DNA from: Cereibacter ovatus
GTDB taxonomy: Bacteria; Pseudomonadota; Alphaproteobacteria; Rhodobacterales; Rhodobacteraceae
Assembly: GCF_900207575.1 (NCBI RefSeq)
Contig: NZ_OAOQ01000001.1
Coordinates: forward strand, 124,001-188,000
DNA: 64,000 nt
Reading direction: 5' to 3'
Shown piece after piece: positions 36,964 to 48,577 of this stretch. The notes beneath the pieces are model-generated. The model worked only from the letters and a program-made list of their open reading frames with translations, was not told the DNA's origin and searched no databases. How positions within the stretch are numbered: the first letter of the stretch is position 1; each line of letters begins with the position of its first letter. Made by a program: the position numbers and the translations under genes.

Positions 36964-37926
36964 TTGCCCCCCATGGAATGCCATCAAAGCGTCGGATGGA
37001 CCCGCCGGGTCGGCGGTTGGCGTCCGCGTCGGTCCTGCGCCGTGACCCTGCATCAGATCGGTCCGCCCGACCCCGCCCGCCTGTCCAAGCACGAGGGGCA
37101 GCACAAATACGATCACGGCCATGCGCTGATCCTGTGCGGCCCGCCGGGCCATGGCGGTGCGGCGCGGCTGGCTGCGCGGGCCGCGCTGCGGGTGGGGGCG
37201 GGGTTGGTGACGCTGGCCTGCCCGGCGGCCGCCATCCCCGAGAATGCCGCCCGGCTGGATGCCGTGATGCTGCGCGCGGTCGATGGTGGCGCGGATCTGG
37301 CGCAAATGCTGACCGACAGGCGCCTGAACGCGCTGTGCCTTGGGCCGGGGCTGGGACTGGGGCCGGTGCAGGCCCATCTTGTGGCGGTGGCATTGGCCGC
37401 GGGGCGGGCGGTGGTGGTGGATGCCGACGCGCTGACGCTGATTGCGCGCAGCCCGGATCTGGCTGCGGGGCTGCATCCCGGCTGCATCCTGACCCCGCAC
37501 ACGGCCGAGTTCGCGCGGCTGTTCCCCGATCTGGCCGGCGCGGTGGGGCTTGCCGCCCGCGCCGATGCCTGCCGGATTGCAGCCGGACGTGCCCGCGCGA
37601 CCGTGCTGTTGAAAGGGGCGGAAACGATCGTGGCGGGGCCGGACGGATCGGTGGCCGTTCATCGCGCAACCGGGGCGCGGGCGGCGCCGTGGCTGGCCAC
37701 CGCGGGGGCAGGGGATGTGCTGGCCGGGCTGATCGCGGGGCTGTTGGCGCGCGGGTTCGCGCCCGCCGAGGCAGCCGGCACCGCCGTCTGGCTGCATGTC
37801 GAGGCCGCGCGCGTCACAGGCCCCGGCCTGATCGCGGAAGACCTTTCCGAAGCCTTGCCGGCGGTCTTGCGTGCGCTGTTGCGTCAGGCCGAGACGGACA
37901 GCGGTTCGGGCGTGGTGACCGGCTGA
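36964..37926 (+). CDS. nnrD: ADP/ATP-dependent NAD(P)H-hydrate dehydratase (epimerase domain missing)
   Basis: This ribokinase-like enzyme dehydrates damaged S-NAD(P)HX. Family motifs are KYDHGHALILCGPPGHGGAA near the start, LCLGPGLGLG, the DADALTL strand, LTPHTAEFARL and the catalytic ATAGAGDVLAGLIAGL. The start is uncertain: ATG 36964 gives 320 residues, GTG 37042 gives 294, and similarity begins only at LHQIGPPDPARLSK just after the latter. Most bacterial versions are fused behind an epimerase domain that here survives only as a stub upstream. It is divergent from glnB and overlaps the Hint gene by 43 bases, tail to tail. Confidence 0.85.
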   Translation: MPPMECHQSVGWTRRVGGWRPRRSCAVTLHQIGPPDPARLSKHEGQHKYDHGHALILCGPPGHGGAARLAARAALRVGAGLVTLACPAAAIPENAARLDAVMLRAVDGGADLAQMLTDRRLNALCLGPGLGLGPVQAHLVAVALAAGRAVVVDADALTLIARSPDLAAGLHPGCILTPHTAEFARLFPDLAGAVGLAARADACRIAAGRARATVLLKGAETIVAGPDGSVAVHRATGARAAPWLATAGAGDVLAGLIAGLLARGFAPAEAAGTAVWLHVEAARVTGPGLIAEDLSEALPAVLRALLRQAETDSGSGVVTG

Positions 37927-38354
37927 AGATCGCCGGCGTAAATCGTGGCGGGTTCGTCGAAGGCCAGCACCACCAGACGCGCCTCGGCCCGCAGCACGAT
38001 GCGGTTCAGTCGCCCGTCCGCGATCCGGCCCGCCGCAACCACCCCCAATGCTGCGCCATGCAGCAGATCGGCGCGCGCACCCTGCACCAGAACCGGCTGA
38101 TCGGCCGGCATCAGCATCGGATCAAGGGGGCGGCCATGGCCAAGGGTGCCGGGGGCCACGCGCAGCATCGCGGCGTGACGATGAATCTCTGGCCGGCACG
38201 CCACCAGCCGCAGCGCGCCCTGCCGGGCGATCAGCCGGTCTCCCGGGCAAAGGTGTTCAACCGGCAGGACGCCGTCCAGCGTCATCACCGGCGTTCCCAC
38301 GGCCAGCCGCACAAGGTGCAGCGTCGGCCGGGCGGCATCCGTGGCGACGGTCAT
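37884..38354 (-). CDS. Hint-domain protein
   Basis: This 156-residue protein has a Hint (hedgehog/intein) fold of the short kind common in Rhodobacterales. Its characteristic elements are GTPVMTLDGVLPVEHLCPGDRLIARQGA near the N-terminus and the HGRPLDPMLMPADQPVLVQG region in the middle. Self-cleavage normally uses a Cys or Ser at the start of the Hint block and a His-Asn at its end, and those cannot be assigned here. It overlaps the dehydratase 3' end tail to tail. The physiological role is unknown. Confidence 0.8.
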   Translation of the reverse strand: MTVATDAARPTLHLVRLAVGTPVMTLDGVLPVEHLCPGDRLIARQGALRLVACRPEIHRHAAMLRVAPGTLGHGRPLDPMLMPADQPVLVQGARADLLHGAALGVVAAGRIADGRLNRIVLRAEARLVVLAFDEPATIYAGDLQPVTTPEPLSVSA

Positions 38355-38543
38355 GCGTCGGTCCCCTCTGCGGCTGCGGTGTCCGGCGACGGATCGCATC
38401 CGGGTGCAGCATTTCCATGGCAAAGGCGCGGAAGTTCGTGGCGAAGGCAAGGCAGCGGCGCCACGCTTTTCCTCTCGCATCGCGGGCGGCGCTTTGCTAG
38501 AACGGCGCGGATTTTCGGGTCGGCCCACGGGTGCGGCGCGAAG

Positions 38544-38628
38544 GCGGGTGTGGCGAAACTGGTAGACGCAGCAGGTTTAGGTCCTGCCGCCGAAAGGCGT
38601 GGGGGTTCGAGTCCCTTCACCCGCACCA
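38544..38628 (+). tRNA. tRNA-Leu (anticodon UAG)
   Basis: The sequence folds into a class II tRNA with an extended variable arm. The 7-bp acceptor is GCGGGTG/CACCCGC, the D arm includes the AACTGGTAGAC loop, and the anticodon stem GCAGG/CCTGC surrounds TTTAGGT, giving anticodon TAG. The variable arm is CGCCGAAAGGCG and the T arm is GGGGGTTCGAGTCCC. The 3' CCA is encoded. A TTGCTAGAAC element about 40 bases upstream could be its -10 region. It precedes the trigger factor gene by 24 bases. Confidence 0.97.
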
Positions 38629-38652
38629 GAGGAACAAGAAGGACGTAAGAAG

Positions 38653-39987
38653 ATGCAGGTCACCGAGACCCTGAACGAAGGTCTGAAACGCGCGTACACC
38701 ATCACGGTGACCGCTGCCGAACTGGAAGCGAAAGTCCAGGAGAAGCTGGTCGAGGCGCAGCCCGACATCGAGATGAAGGGCTTCCGCAAGGGCAAGGTGC
38801 CGATGGCCATGCTGAAAAAGCAGTTCGGCACCCGGCTTCTGGGCGATGCGATGCAGGATGCCATCGATGGCGCGATGCGCGAGCATCTGGAAACCTCGGG
38901 TGACCGTCCGGCGATGCAGCCGGAAGTGCGCATGGTCGATGGCGAGACCTGGAAGGAAGGGTCTGATGTCGTTGTCGAGATGAGCTATGAAGCCCTGCCC
39001 GAGATTCCGGAAATCGACTCTTCGGTGATTTCTCTGGAACGTCTGGTGGTGAAGGCCGACGAAGCCGCGGTGGAAGAAGCCCTGAAGAACCTTGCGGAAT
39101 CGGCGCAGAATTTCGAAGACCGCCGCAAGGGCTCGAAGGCGAAGGACGGCGATCAGGTCGTGATCGACTTCAAGGGTTCGGTCGATGGCGAACTGTTCGA
39201 AGGCGGCTCGGCCGAGGATTATCCGCTGGTTCTGGGCTCTGGCTCGTTCATTCCGGGGTTCGAGGAACAGCTGGTCGGCGCCAAGGTCGATGAGGAAGTG
39301 ACCGTGAAGGTCAGCTTCCCGGCCGAATACGGCGCCAAGCATCTGGCCGGCAAGGATGCCGAATTCGCCTGCACCGTGAAGGCGGTCAAGGCGCCGAAGC
39401 CCGCCGAGGTCGACGACGAGCTGGCGAAGAAATACGGTGCCGAGGATCTGGCCGCGCTGAAGGCGCAGATCGCCGAGCGTCTTGAGGCTGAATACAAGGG
39501 CGCTTCGCGCGCGATCCTGAAGCGCGCGCTGCTGGACCGGCTGGATGAGATGGTCAGCTTCGACCTGCCGTCGAAACTGGTCGAGGCCGAAGCGCATCAG
39601 ATCGCCCACCAGCTTTGGCACGATGAGCACCCGGAAGAGCATGGCCACAACCATGGCCATATCGAAGCCACCGACGAGCATAACACGCTGGCCGAGCGCC
39701 GCGTGCGTCTGGGCCTTCTGCTGGCCGAGATTGGCCGCAAGGCCGAAGTGGCGGTGACCGACGCCGAGATGACCCAGGCGGTTCTGGCGCAGGCCCGGCA
39801 GTATCCGGGGCAAGAGCGCGCCTATTTCGAGTTCGTTCAGAAGAACCCGCAAGTGCAGCAGCAGCTGCGCGCCCCGATCTTTGAAGAAAAGGTTGTGGAT
39901 CTGATCCTGGCCGGCGCCACCGTGACCGAGAAAGAGATCAGCAAGGACGATCTTCAGAAGGCGATCGAGGCCCTCGACGAGATGTGA
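38653..39987 (+). CDS. tig: Trigger factor, ribosome-associated chaperone
   Basis: This 444-residue chaperone binds the ribosome exit tunnel. The N-terminal ribosome-binding loop [12 protein letters not shown], the central FKBP-type peptidyl-prolyl isomerase domain ([21 protein letters not shown]) and the helical C-terminal substrate-binding arms are all visible. The ATG at 38653 lies 24 bases after the tRNA-Leu gene. A His-rich stretch (HGHNHGHIE type) in the C-terminal arm is a local feature. The gene for ClpP, often next to tig, is not here. Confidence 0.97.
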   Translation: MQVTETLNEGLKRAYTITVTAAELEAKVQEKLVEAQPDIEMKGFRKGKVPMAMLKKQFGTRLLGDAMQDAIDGAMREHLETSGDRPAMQPEVRMVDGETWKEGSDVVVEMSYEALPEIPEIDSSVISLERLVVKADEAAVEEALKNLAESAQNFEDRRKGSKAKDGDQVVIDFKGSVDGELFEGGSAEDYPLVLGSGSFIPGFEEQLVGAKVDEEVTVKVSFPAEYGAKHLAGKDAEFACTVKAVKAPKPAEVDDELAKKYGAEDLAALKAQIAERLEAEYKGASRAILKRALLDRLDEMVSFDLPSKLVEAEAHQIAHQLWHDEHPEEHGHNHGHIEATDEHNTLAERRVRLGLLLAEIGRKAEVAVTDAEMTQAVLAQARQYPGQERAYFEFVQKNPQVQQQLRAPIFEEKVVDLILAGATVTEKEISKDDLQKAIEALDEM

Positions 39988-40089
39988 GCCGTGTCGGTCG
40001 CACCTCGATTGGTGTGACCGCACCGCGTCTTGACCTTTCGATCCTTCCCCCTGTGGCTCATTCCGGGTTTTGGGGCACAACTGCCGCAG

Positions 40090-40123
40090 CTGCCGAGAGA
40101 TATCTCGGCAGCCGTTTGATTTT
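40090..40123 (+). terminator. Terminator downstream of tig
   Basis: A 9-bp stem (CTGCCGAGA/TCTCGGCAG) with a GATA loop is followed by CCGTTTGATTTT. An additional hairpin (CGGTCGCAC/GGTGTGACCG) lies nearer the tig stop at about 39996-40021. Confidence 0.75.
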
Positions 40124-41082
40124 ATGGGCCTATTCATCGGCGCATCGCATGCGGATGGCGGGAGTTTTGTCCCGCCGCAACACTGACCAGAATAACCGCC
40201 GCGGGATCTCTGCGCCGTCCCAGACGGCCGATATTCCGTCCGCTGTCCGGGGCCTTCCTGAACGCAGATCACGATCGAAGGTCGCAGGGTCAAGACGCCC
40301 CAGCAACCAAGCCGTGCCGAAGTCTACCCCGCGGCGTCCGCCGATTTCACCCTGAATACCTGTCACGGCCGCTTTGGGGGCTGCGGATTTCACGATCCCA
40401 GGGTTCAAGGGAAAAACGCCGCGAGCGTTGCGGTGCTGACAACCGGGCTGGCCGCCGACACCCTGTCAAGCGACGATAGATCCCCCGCGGACGCTTTCGA
40501 CCACGAAGATGATCGCCTTGGCCGGGATGACGGCCGCACAATGGAATGCGGCCATCAGCTTGACCATCCTGTCGAACGAGCCCGTCCGGAAAGAATATGA
40601 CCGCCTGCGCTTCGCCGGTGGCGCCCTCGAAGGCCCGGTGTGCAGGGCATGTGGCGCGCGATATCCCGAGCGACCCGACGGGGTCATCTTCAACCGCACA
40701 CATGAAAAACCGGAGGCGGGCGGCAACCGTCGCAAGGCGAAGCCGTCGGGTTTTCGGATCATCCATCGGCCCCGCAACGGCAAGGCCGGCGCCGGCGTCT
40801 CGGTCTTTCTGGATCGCCCGGCGCAGAAGCAGGCAACGCGACAATGGCCGCATCGTCAACGGCGACGCCATCACCACGCTGCGCCGCATCCTGGCCGACC
40901 CGGACATCGGGAAGCGGATCGGCGTCAGTCATCTCTACAGCCGGATCTTCTGGCCGAAAAAGACCCTGCCGGCCTTCGCGCGCGCGAAACTGAAGAGGGC
41001 GGACGCCTCCGGCCGCTACAGCCACATGCGGATCGCCCAGAATGGCGTGACGATTTCGGTCAACCGGGAAAGCCGCCTCGAC
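40124..41082. other. Accessory stretch left of the IS407-group element
   Basis: About 960 bases carry no recognisable complete gene. Only the frame listed separately (40597-41085) has a plausible coding character in its last 80 codons. Codon composition is less regular than in the neighbouring core genes. The region ends exactly at the left inverted repeat of an insertion sequence. It probably represents decayed accessory DNA. Confidence 0.5.
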
Positions 41083-41085
41083 TGA
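40597..41085 (+). CDS. Hypothetical ORF cut by the insertion sequence
   Basis: The frame encodes 162 residues. The last part (IVNGDAITTLRRILADPDIG, then KRIGVSHLYSRIFWPKKTLP and further) looks protein-like, whereas the first 80 residues are Arg/Ser-rich and probably spurious. The stop TGA at 41083-41085 is formed by the first bases of the insertion sequence. The native protein was therefore probably longer and has been truncated. No family is recognised. Confidence 0.25.
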   Translation: MTACASPVAPSKARCAGHVARDIPSDPTGSSSTAHMKNRRRAATVARRSRRVFGSSIGPATARPAPASRSFWIARRRSRQRDNGRIVNGDAITTLRRILADPDIGKRIGVSHLYSRIFWPKKTLPAFARAKLKRADASGRYSHMRIAQNGVTISVNRESRLD

Positions 41086-42356
41086 CCTGCCACGGGATTT
41101 TTTCTCCATCTGCGATTAGAGTCTGGCCCATGGAGAGGACGGACGATGAAGAAGGCACGACTGACGGAAGAGCAGATTATCGGCATCCTGCAGGAGCATG
41201 AGGCAGGCGCGAAGTGTGCTGACCTCTGCCGCAAGCACGGGATGTCGGAAGGCACGTTCTATGCTTGGAAGGCGAAGTATTCCGGGATGACGGTGTCCGA
41301 GGCCAAGCGGCTGAAGGCACTGGAGGACGAGAACGCCAAGCTGAAGAAGCTCTTGGCCGAGCAGATGCTCGACATGGCAGCGATGAAGGAACTGCTGTCA
41401 AAAAATGGTAACGCCCGCCGTGAAGCGCGAGGCTGTCGCACATCTGAAGGCCCATCTCGGGCTGTCGGAACGGCGGGCGTGTCAGATTGCGGGCGCAGAT
41501 CGCAAGATGGTCCGCTATCAGTCGCAGCGTGCGCCGGACACGGGGCGCTGCGCGGGCGGTTGCGTGATCTGGCCAACGAGAGGCGCAGGTTCGGCTACCG
41601 ACGGCTGTTCGTCCTGCTCAGGCGAGAGGGCGAGGTGTCGGGGATCAACCGCATCTACCGGCTTTCCCGCGAAGAAGGGTTAACGGTGCGTAAACGCAAA
41701 GCGCGCCGCAAGGCCATCGGCACAAGGGCCCCGATCCTGATCCAGGCGCGGGCCAATGCGCGCAGGGCGCTGGATTTCGTCCATGACCCGTTCGCTTGCG
41801 GGCGGTGCTTCCGGGTGCGGCACGTGGTCGATGACGTCACGCGCGAATGCATCGCCGCCATCACGGACACGTCGATCTCTGGCCGCCGCGTGGCGCGGAA
41901 GCTGACCGCGCTGATCGAACGCCGCGGCAAGCCGGGGATGATCGTCAGCGACAACGGGACGGAACTGACCTCGAACGCGATCCTGAAGTGGTGCGCCGAG
42001 CACAAGGTCGAATGGCACTACATCGCCCCCGGAAAGCCGATGCGAGACACGGCTTTGTCGAAAGCTTCAACGGCAGGATGCGGGACGAGTTCTTGAACGA
42101 GACGCTGTTCCGCAACCTCGCCCATGCCCGCGATCTGATCGCGGCCTGGGTCACCGACTACAACACCGAACGGCCCCACTGGGCCCTCGGCGACCAGACG
42201 CCTGCAGGCTTCGCCCTGCACCTGACCACCACAATCGCCCGTCCCGCTGCACGCGACGAGGGTTCCGCGCGCCGGGCGATTGCTCAATCCGCGCCAAAGG
42301 GCGTAAATCAGCTACCGGCTCCGGTCGCGATTGGATGAAAGACCGGTGGCAGGTCA
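41083..42356 (+). mobile_element. IS3-family (IS407 group) insertion sequence, decayed
   Basis: The element is about 1274 bases with terminal inverted repeats starting TGACCTGCCAC at both ends (41083 onward and the complement ending at 42356). It carries the two-gene transposase layout of the IS407 group, but the genes have at least three indels. The flanks differ (CGAC left, CGCC right), so no perfect target duplication is left. Its right end abuts a truncated transposase gene of another IS3-family element. Confidence 0.9.
41146..42338 (+). pseudogene. IS407-group transposase OrfA/OrfB, frameshifted
   Basis: OrfA (MKKARLTEEQIIGILQEHEA…) runs in one frame to about 41404. The slippery A-run there has six A instead of the expected seven, so the normal SKKW end is lost. 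OrfB begins at ATG 41405 (MVTPAVKREAVAHLKAHLGL). It shifts frame at a GGGG run (41542-41545) into FGYRRLFVLLRREGEV and DDVTRECIAAITDTSISGRR. It shifts again at about 42045 into GFVESFNGRMRDEFLNETLF and ends ERPHWALGDQTPAGFALHL… The DDE residues are present but spread over three frames, so no active transposase is made. Confidence 0.9.
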
Positions 42357-42417
42357 CGCCATCCGCTTGACGCAGCACGCCCATGATCTGGGCTTCGGTG
42401 AAACGGCTCTTCTTCAT
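42357..42417 (-). pseudogene. 5' fragment of another IS3-family OrfA
   Basis: On the minus strand an ATG at 42417 with GAGGAGATTCCG upstream starts MKKSRFTEAQIMGVLRQADG, the N-terminus of a different IS3-family OrfA. The reading is cut at 42357 by the right end of the IS407-group element. The missing part does not appear on the other side of that element. Insertion was therefore followed or accompanied by deletion. The left end of this older element lies somewhere in 42418-42515. Confidence 0.85.
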
Positions 42418-42520
42418 CGGAATCTCCTCGTCCATCCTGCCGAGAAAATTCTACGTCCGCATCCCTCTAACCTCGGGGAGGATGACCCCTGTATTTGGCG
42501 AACGAGGGCGGCAGAAATGA

Positions 42521-42553
42521 CAAGACCTGCCGGATCTGAACCGGCAGGTCTTG
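42521..42553 (-). terminator. Terminator of the atp operon
   Basis: A 13-bp perfect stem (CAAGACCTGCCGG/CCGGCAGGTCTTG) with a 7-base loop lies 25 bases after the atpC stop on the minus strand and is followed by TCATTTCT. It separates the ATP synthase operon from the insertion-sequence remnants. Confidence 0.8.
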
Positions 42554-42577
42554 CAGTCTGTCACTCGGGTCGCAGGT

Positions 42578-42976
42578 TCAGTGGCCCGAGGCCGCCTTCA
42601 GCGCCAGCATGTCAGAGACCATCTTCTCTGCCATGTCCTTGTCTTCCGGCAGGGCCACAGCGGCAAGCTCTCGCGCTTCGGCGATCAGCTCGTCCACCAC
42701 GGTTCCGGTCAGTTCCTCGATCGGGACCGCCTTCTCGGCCAGAACCGACACCGACGCGCCGTTGATCTCGGCGAAGCCGCCGGTCACGGCAAAGGCTTGC
42801 ATGCCATTGGCGGCATGCGCCCGCAGGATGCCGGGGCGAAGCGTGGTGATGGTGGGGGCATGCCCCTCCATCGCCGTCAGATCGCCCTCGGTCCCCGGGA
42901 TCTGCACCTCTGTCGCGGGGAAGGAGGCAAGCCTCCGCTCCGGCGCGACGAGGTCGAATTGCAGCGTTCCCGCCAT
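42578..42976 (-). CDS. atpC: ATP synthase F1 epsilon subunit
   Basis: This 132-residue subunit of the F1 rotor regulates ATP hydrolysis. It starts MAGTLQFDLVAPERRLASFP and has the typical MEGHAPTITTLRPGIL motif and the beta-sandwich followed by two helices. It is the last gene of the atpHAGDC operon and lies 9 bases after atpD. Confidence 0.96.
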   Translation of the reverse strand: MAGTLQFDLVAPERRLASFPATEVQIPGTEGDLTAMEGHAPTITTLRPGILRAHAANGMQAFAVTGGFAEINGASVSVLAEKAVPIEELTGTVVDELIAEARELAAVALPEDKDMAEKMVSDMLALKAASGH

Positions 42977-42985
42977 GTTACCCCC

Positions 42986-45303
<2,318 letters not shown>

Positions 45304-45325
45304 CCGTTATCTCCCTGCCGCGCCC

Positions 45326-46864
45326 TCAGGCGAAGTCTTTGGCGTAGGCGTTCAGTGCGGCGCGGATCTTGTCTTCCAGCTCACCCTTGACCTTGCGGTC
45401 GTTGTTGGTGATGTCGGCCAGAAGATCCTTGGCGTTGGTGCGCAGGTGCTTCAGCAGCCCTTGCTCCCACCGGCCCACGTCCTTCACCGGAACCTTGTCC
45501 AGATAGCCCTTGGTGCCGGCGAAGATCACGCAGACGATCTCGGCGTTGGTCAGGGGCGCGTATTGCGGCTGCTTCATCAGTTCCGTCAGACGGGCGCCGC
45601 GGTTCAGAAGCTGCTGGGTCGAGGCGTCGAGGTCCGAGCCAAACTGCGCGAAGGCCGCCATTTCGCGATACTGCGCCAGTTCCAGTTTCACCGGGCCGGC
45701 CACCGACTTCATGGCGTCGGTTTGCGCCGACGAACCCACGCGCGACACCGACAGACCGGTGTTCACGGCCGGGCGGATGCCCTGATAGAACAGTTCGGTT
45801 TCCAGGAAGATCTGGCCGTCGGTGATCGAGATCACGTTGGTCGGGATGAAGGCCGACACGTCGCCGCCCTGGGTTTCGATGATCGGCAGCGCGGTCAGCG
45901 AGCCCGAGCCGTGTTCCTTGTTCAGCTTGGCCGAACGTTCCAGAAGGCGCGAGTGCAGGTAGAACACGTCGCCCGGATAGGCTTCACGCCCCGGCGGACG
46001 GCGCAGCAGCAGCGACATCTGACGATAGGCCACGGCCTGTTTCGACAGGTCATCATAGATGATCAGCGCATGGCGGCCGTTGTCGCGGAAATATTCCGCC
46101 ATGGCGGTCGCCGAATAGGGGGCAAGGAACTGCATCGGCGCAGGGTCCGATGCGGTGGCGGCCACGACGATCGTGTAGTCGATGGCGCCGGTTTCTTCCA
46201 GTTTCTTCACCAGCTGCGCTACGGTCGAACGCTTTTGCCCGATGGCGACATAGATGCAGTAAAGCTTCTTCGACTCGTCCGAACCGGCGGCTTCGTTATA
46301 GCTTTTCTGGTTCAGGATCGCGTCGAGCGCGATGGCGGTCTTGCCGGTCTGACGGTCACCGATGATCAGTTCGCGCTGGCCGCGGCCGATCGGGATCATG
46401 GCGTCGACCGACTTGAGGCCGGTGGCCATCGGTTCGTGAACCGACTGGCGCGGGATGATGCCGGGGGCCTTCACGTCGGCCACACGACGCTCGGTCGCGG
46501 CGATCGGGCCCTTGCCGTCGATCGGGTTGCCAAGGCCGTCGACCACGCGGCCGAGCAGCGCATTACCCGCCGGCACGTCCACGATGGACTTGGTGCGCTT
46601 GACGGTATCGCCTTCCTTGATCGAGCGGTCGTCGCCGAAGATCACGACGCCGACGTTGTCGACTTCAAGGTTCAGCGCCATGCCGCGGATGCCGCCGGGG
46701 AATTCCACCATCTCGCCGGCCTGAACGTTGTCAAGGCCGTGAACGCGGGCAATCCCGTCGCCCACCGAGAGAACGCGCCCCACTTCGGCGACTTCGGCAG
46801 CGGCGCCGAAGTTCTTGATCTGCTCCTTGAGGATCGCAGAGATCTCAGCAGCTTGGATACCCAT
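45326..46864 (-). CDS. atpA: ATP synthase F1 alpha subunit
   Basis: This 512-residue non-catalytic nucleotide-binding subunit has the P-loop [13 protein letters not shown] and the alpha signature [17 protein letters not shown]. The N-terminus [20 protein letters not shown] is the usual alpha start. It starts directly after the atpH stop. Confidence 0.98.
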   Translation of the reverse strand: MGIQAAEISAILKEQIKNFGAAAEVAEVGRVLSVGDGIARVHGLDNVQAGEMVEFPGGIRGMALNLEVDNVGVVIFGDDRSIKEGDTVKRTKSIVDVPAGNALLGRVVDGLGNPIDGKGPIAATERRVADVKAPGIIPRQSVHEPMATGLKSVDAMIPIGRGQRELIIGDRQTGKTAIALDAILNQKSYNEAAGSDESKKLYCIYVAIGQKRSTVAQLVKKLEETGAIDYTIVVAATASDPAPMQFLAPYSATAMAEYFRDNGRHALIIYDDLSKQAVAYRQMSLLLRRPPGREAYPGDVFYLHSRLLERSAKLNKEHGSGSLTALPIIETQGGDVSAFIPTNVISITDGQIFLETELFYQGIRPAVNTGLSVSRVGSSAQTDAMKSVAGPVKLELAQYREMAAFAQFGSDLDASTQQLLNRGARLTELMKQPQYAPLTNAEIVCVIFAGTKGYLDKVPVKDVGRWEQGLLKHLRTNAKDLLADITNNDRKVKGELEDKIRAALNAYAKDFA

Positions 46865-47425
46865 TTATCCGACCTCTTTCATTGCATTCTGGAGTGCTGC
46901 GAGCCGTGCCTTGACCGACGTGTCGATCATGGAGGAGCCCAGCTTGACGACAAGACCACCGATGAGGCTTTCATCGACGGTGGTTTTCAGTTTCACGTCC
47001 TTGCCCGCGCGGGCCTTCAGCGTGGCGGCCAGACGGGCCGTCTGCTCGGCCGACAGCGGCGCGGCGGCGGTGACTTCGGCCGTGATCTCGCCCTTTTCGG
47101 CGGCGATGCGGGCGCGGATGTCGGCGACCAGTTGCGGCAGCGTGAACAGGCGGCGGTTCGCCGCCATCAGCGCCAGCAGGTTCACCGTCAGCGGCGAAAG
47201 ACCCATCTTCGGGCCAAGCGACAGAATGGCCTTTTGCTGATCGTCGCGGCTGTAGACCGGCGAGGTCGCAAGCTCGCGCAGGTCGGCGCTGTCGGCATAG
47301 GCGGCGGCCAGCGCCTCAACGTCGTTTTCCAGCGCGGGAAGGGCACCTTCGTCCTTCGCCAGTTCGAAGATGGCGGCGGCGTAGCGCGCGGCAATGCCAG
47401 AGGAAATCGAAGCCGGTTCGGACAC
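46865..47425 (-). CDS. atpH: ATP synthase F1 delta subunit
   Basis: This 186-residue peripheral stalk subunit links F1 to F0. The GTG at 47425 was chosen; it gives the family start [20 protein letters not shown] and has AAAGGG upstream, whereas the longer frame has no similarity. The C-terminal motif [19 protein letters not shown] is diagnostic. It is the first gene of atpHAGDC. F0 genes are at another locus, as usual for Rhodobacteraceae. Confidence 0.95.
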   Translation of the reverse strand: MSEPASISSGIAARYAAAIFELAKDEGALPALENDVEALAAAYADSADLRELATSPVYSRDDQQKAILSLGPKMGLSPLTVNLLALMAANRRLFTLPQLVADIRARIAAEKGEITAEVTAAAPLSAEQTARLAATLKARAGKDVKLKTTVDESLIGGLVVKLGSSMIDTSVKARLAALQNAMKEVG

Positions 47426-47752
47426 GTCAACCCTTTCGATATCATGGCCTCCGACACTGGCACGGGATTTGCAGGCCAGAGGCATTTCGTGGCGCACGGT
47501 GGTTCCGGGCGTCTTGACTTTCGGGGGCGGTGTAGCAGAGGAACGCCAGCCCCGCAACCACGAAGGTCTGCGTTTGCCAAAGCGGCGAAGCCTTTGTTTC
47601 TTTGATGATCCGGCGTGATCTGCCGCGTATCTGGGCAGTGATGAAACGGCCCGGCAAGAGCCTTTGGCGTCCTGCGGCGACATGACCGGGGATGCGGGCG
47701 GGGGGTGGCGGAATCGTGTTGCCGCTAACAGTGCGGGCAGGCGCCCGCCGGG
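47426..47752. other. Intergenic region between atpH and the methyltransferase
   Basis: These 327 bases contain no protein-like frame. The half next to atpH holds its leader and probable promoter (listed separately). The rest, up to the methyltransferase stop at 47753, is GC-rich without clear hairpins or repeats. Confidence 0.6.
47529..47557 (-). promoter_or_regulatory. Candidate promoter of the atp operon
   Basis: On the minus strand TTGCGG (47557-47552) and TACACC (47534-47529) are 17 bases apart. They sit about 105 bases upstream of the atpH start, the only reasonable -35/-10 pair seen in the region. The match to consensus is moderate. Confidence 0.4.
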
Positions 47753-48514
47753 TCAGTCGCAGGTGCGGTTGCTGGGCGCGGGCAGCGGCTGGGGCAGGCC
47801 CTCAAGTGCCCGCAGCGGGTTCGTCACCGCCGCCTTCAACCCCGAGCGTGTCGGCGCATAGACCTGTTTCGACGCCTCGACGATCAGCACGCCGCCGACC
47901 AGCCAGGGTGCAAAACGCCGACCGCCGGTTTCCCAGAACTCGGCGGTCTTCAGCCAGAACCGCTGGTGCAGCGGGGGCGCGAACAGCGCGGCCAGCGTCC
48001 GTTCGGGCGTGAAGTTGTGCCGTTTCAACTGGCTCTCAAGCTGGTTCAGCGAATAGGGCCGGCCAAAGCCGAACGGCGTCGCATCGCGCCGTGCCCACAG
48101 CCCCGACCGCGAGGGCACGACGAACACCGCCCGGCCGCCCGGGCCAAGCACGCGCCAGGCCTCGGCCAGCACTTCTGACGGATGCTCGGACGTCTCAAGT
48201 CCGTGCATCATCACCAGCTTGTCCACCATCCCGGTCGAAAGCGGCCAGGCGCCCTCGTCGCACAGAACCGAGACATTCTCCATTCCCGCAGGCCAGGGCA
48301 TCACCCCCTGCGGTCCCGGCATCAGCGCGATCACCCGGCGCGCCTGATCCAGATAGGGCCGCAGCAACGGCACCGAAAAGCCAAAGCCCGCCACCGTCTG
48401 GCCCTTGGCATCGGGCCACAGCTTCTGCATCTGGTCGCGCACCGCGCGCTGCGCCACCCGGCCCAGTTGGGTCCGGTAATAGAAGTTCCGCAGGTCGAGC
48501 ACGTCGAGATGCAT
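47753..48514 (-). CDS. Class I SAM-dependent methyltransferase
   Basis: This 253-residue protein begins [20 protein letters not shown] and has the shape of a class I methyltransferase. [18 protein letters not shown] stands at the motif I position, followed by the motif III-like [22 protein letters not shown]. The first motif is degenerate (AGFGFSVP instead of the usual DLGCGxG), so cofactor binding should be checked. It is divergent from the glyoxalase II gene with 63 bases between starts, an arrangement common in Rhodobacterales. The substrate is unknown. Confidence 0.85.
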   Translation of the reverse strand: MHLDVLDLRNFYYRTQLGRVAQRAVRDQMQKLWPDAKGQTVAGFGFSVPLLRPYLDQARRVIALMPGPQGVMPWPAGMENVSVLCDEGAWPLSTGMVDKLVMMHGLETSEHPSEVLAEAWRVLGPGGRAVFVVPSRSGLWARRDATPFGFGRPYSLNQLESQLKRHNFTPERTLAALFAPPLHQRFWLKTAEFWETGGRRFAPWLVGGVLIVEASKQVYAPTRSGLKAAVTNPLRALEGLPQPLPAPSNRTCD

Positions 48515-48577
48515 TGCAGTCAGGCCTTGTCCGGGCAGTATTGCGCCCCACACTACAAAGGAAAGCCAGGAGAGACC

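Noticed and set aside
41146-42096. A single 316-residue transposase fusion
   Set aside because: The N-terminal and middle parts are homologous, but the segment between (about 41405-41540) is out of frame. The fusion results from a lost A at the slippery site plus a later G deletion.
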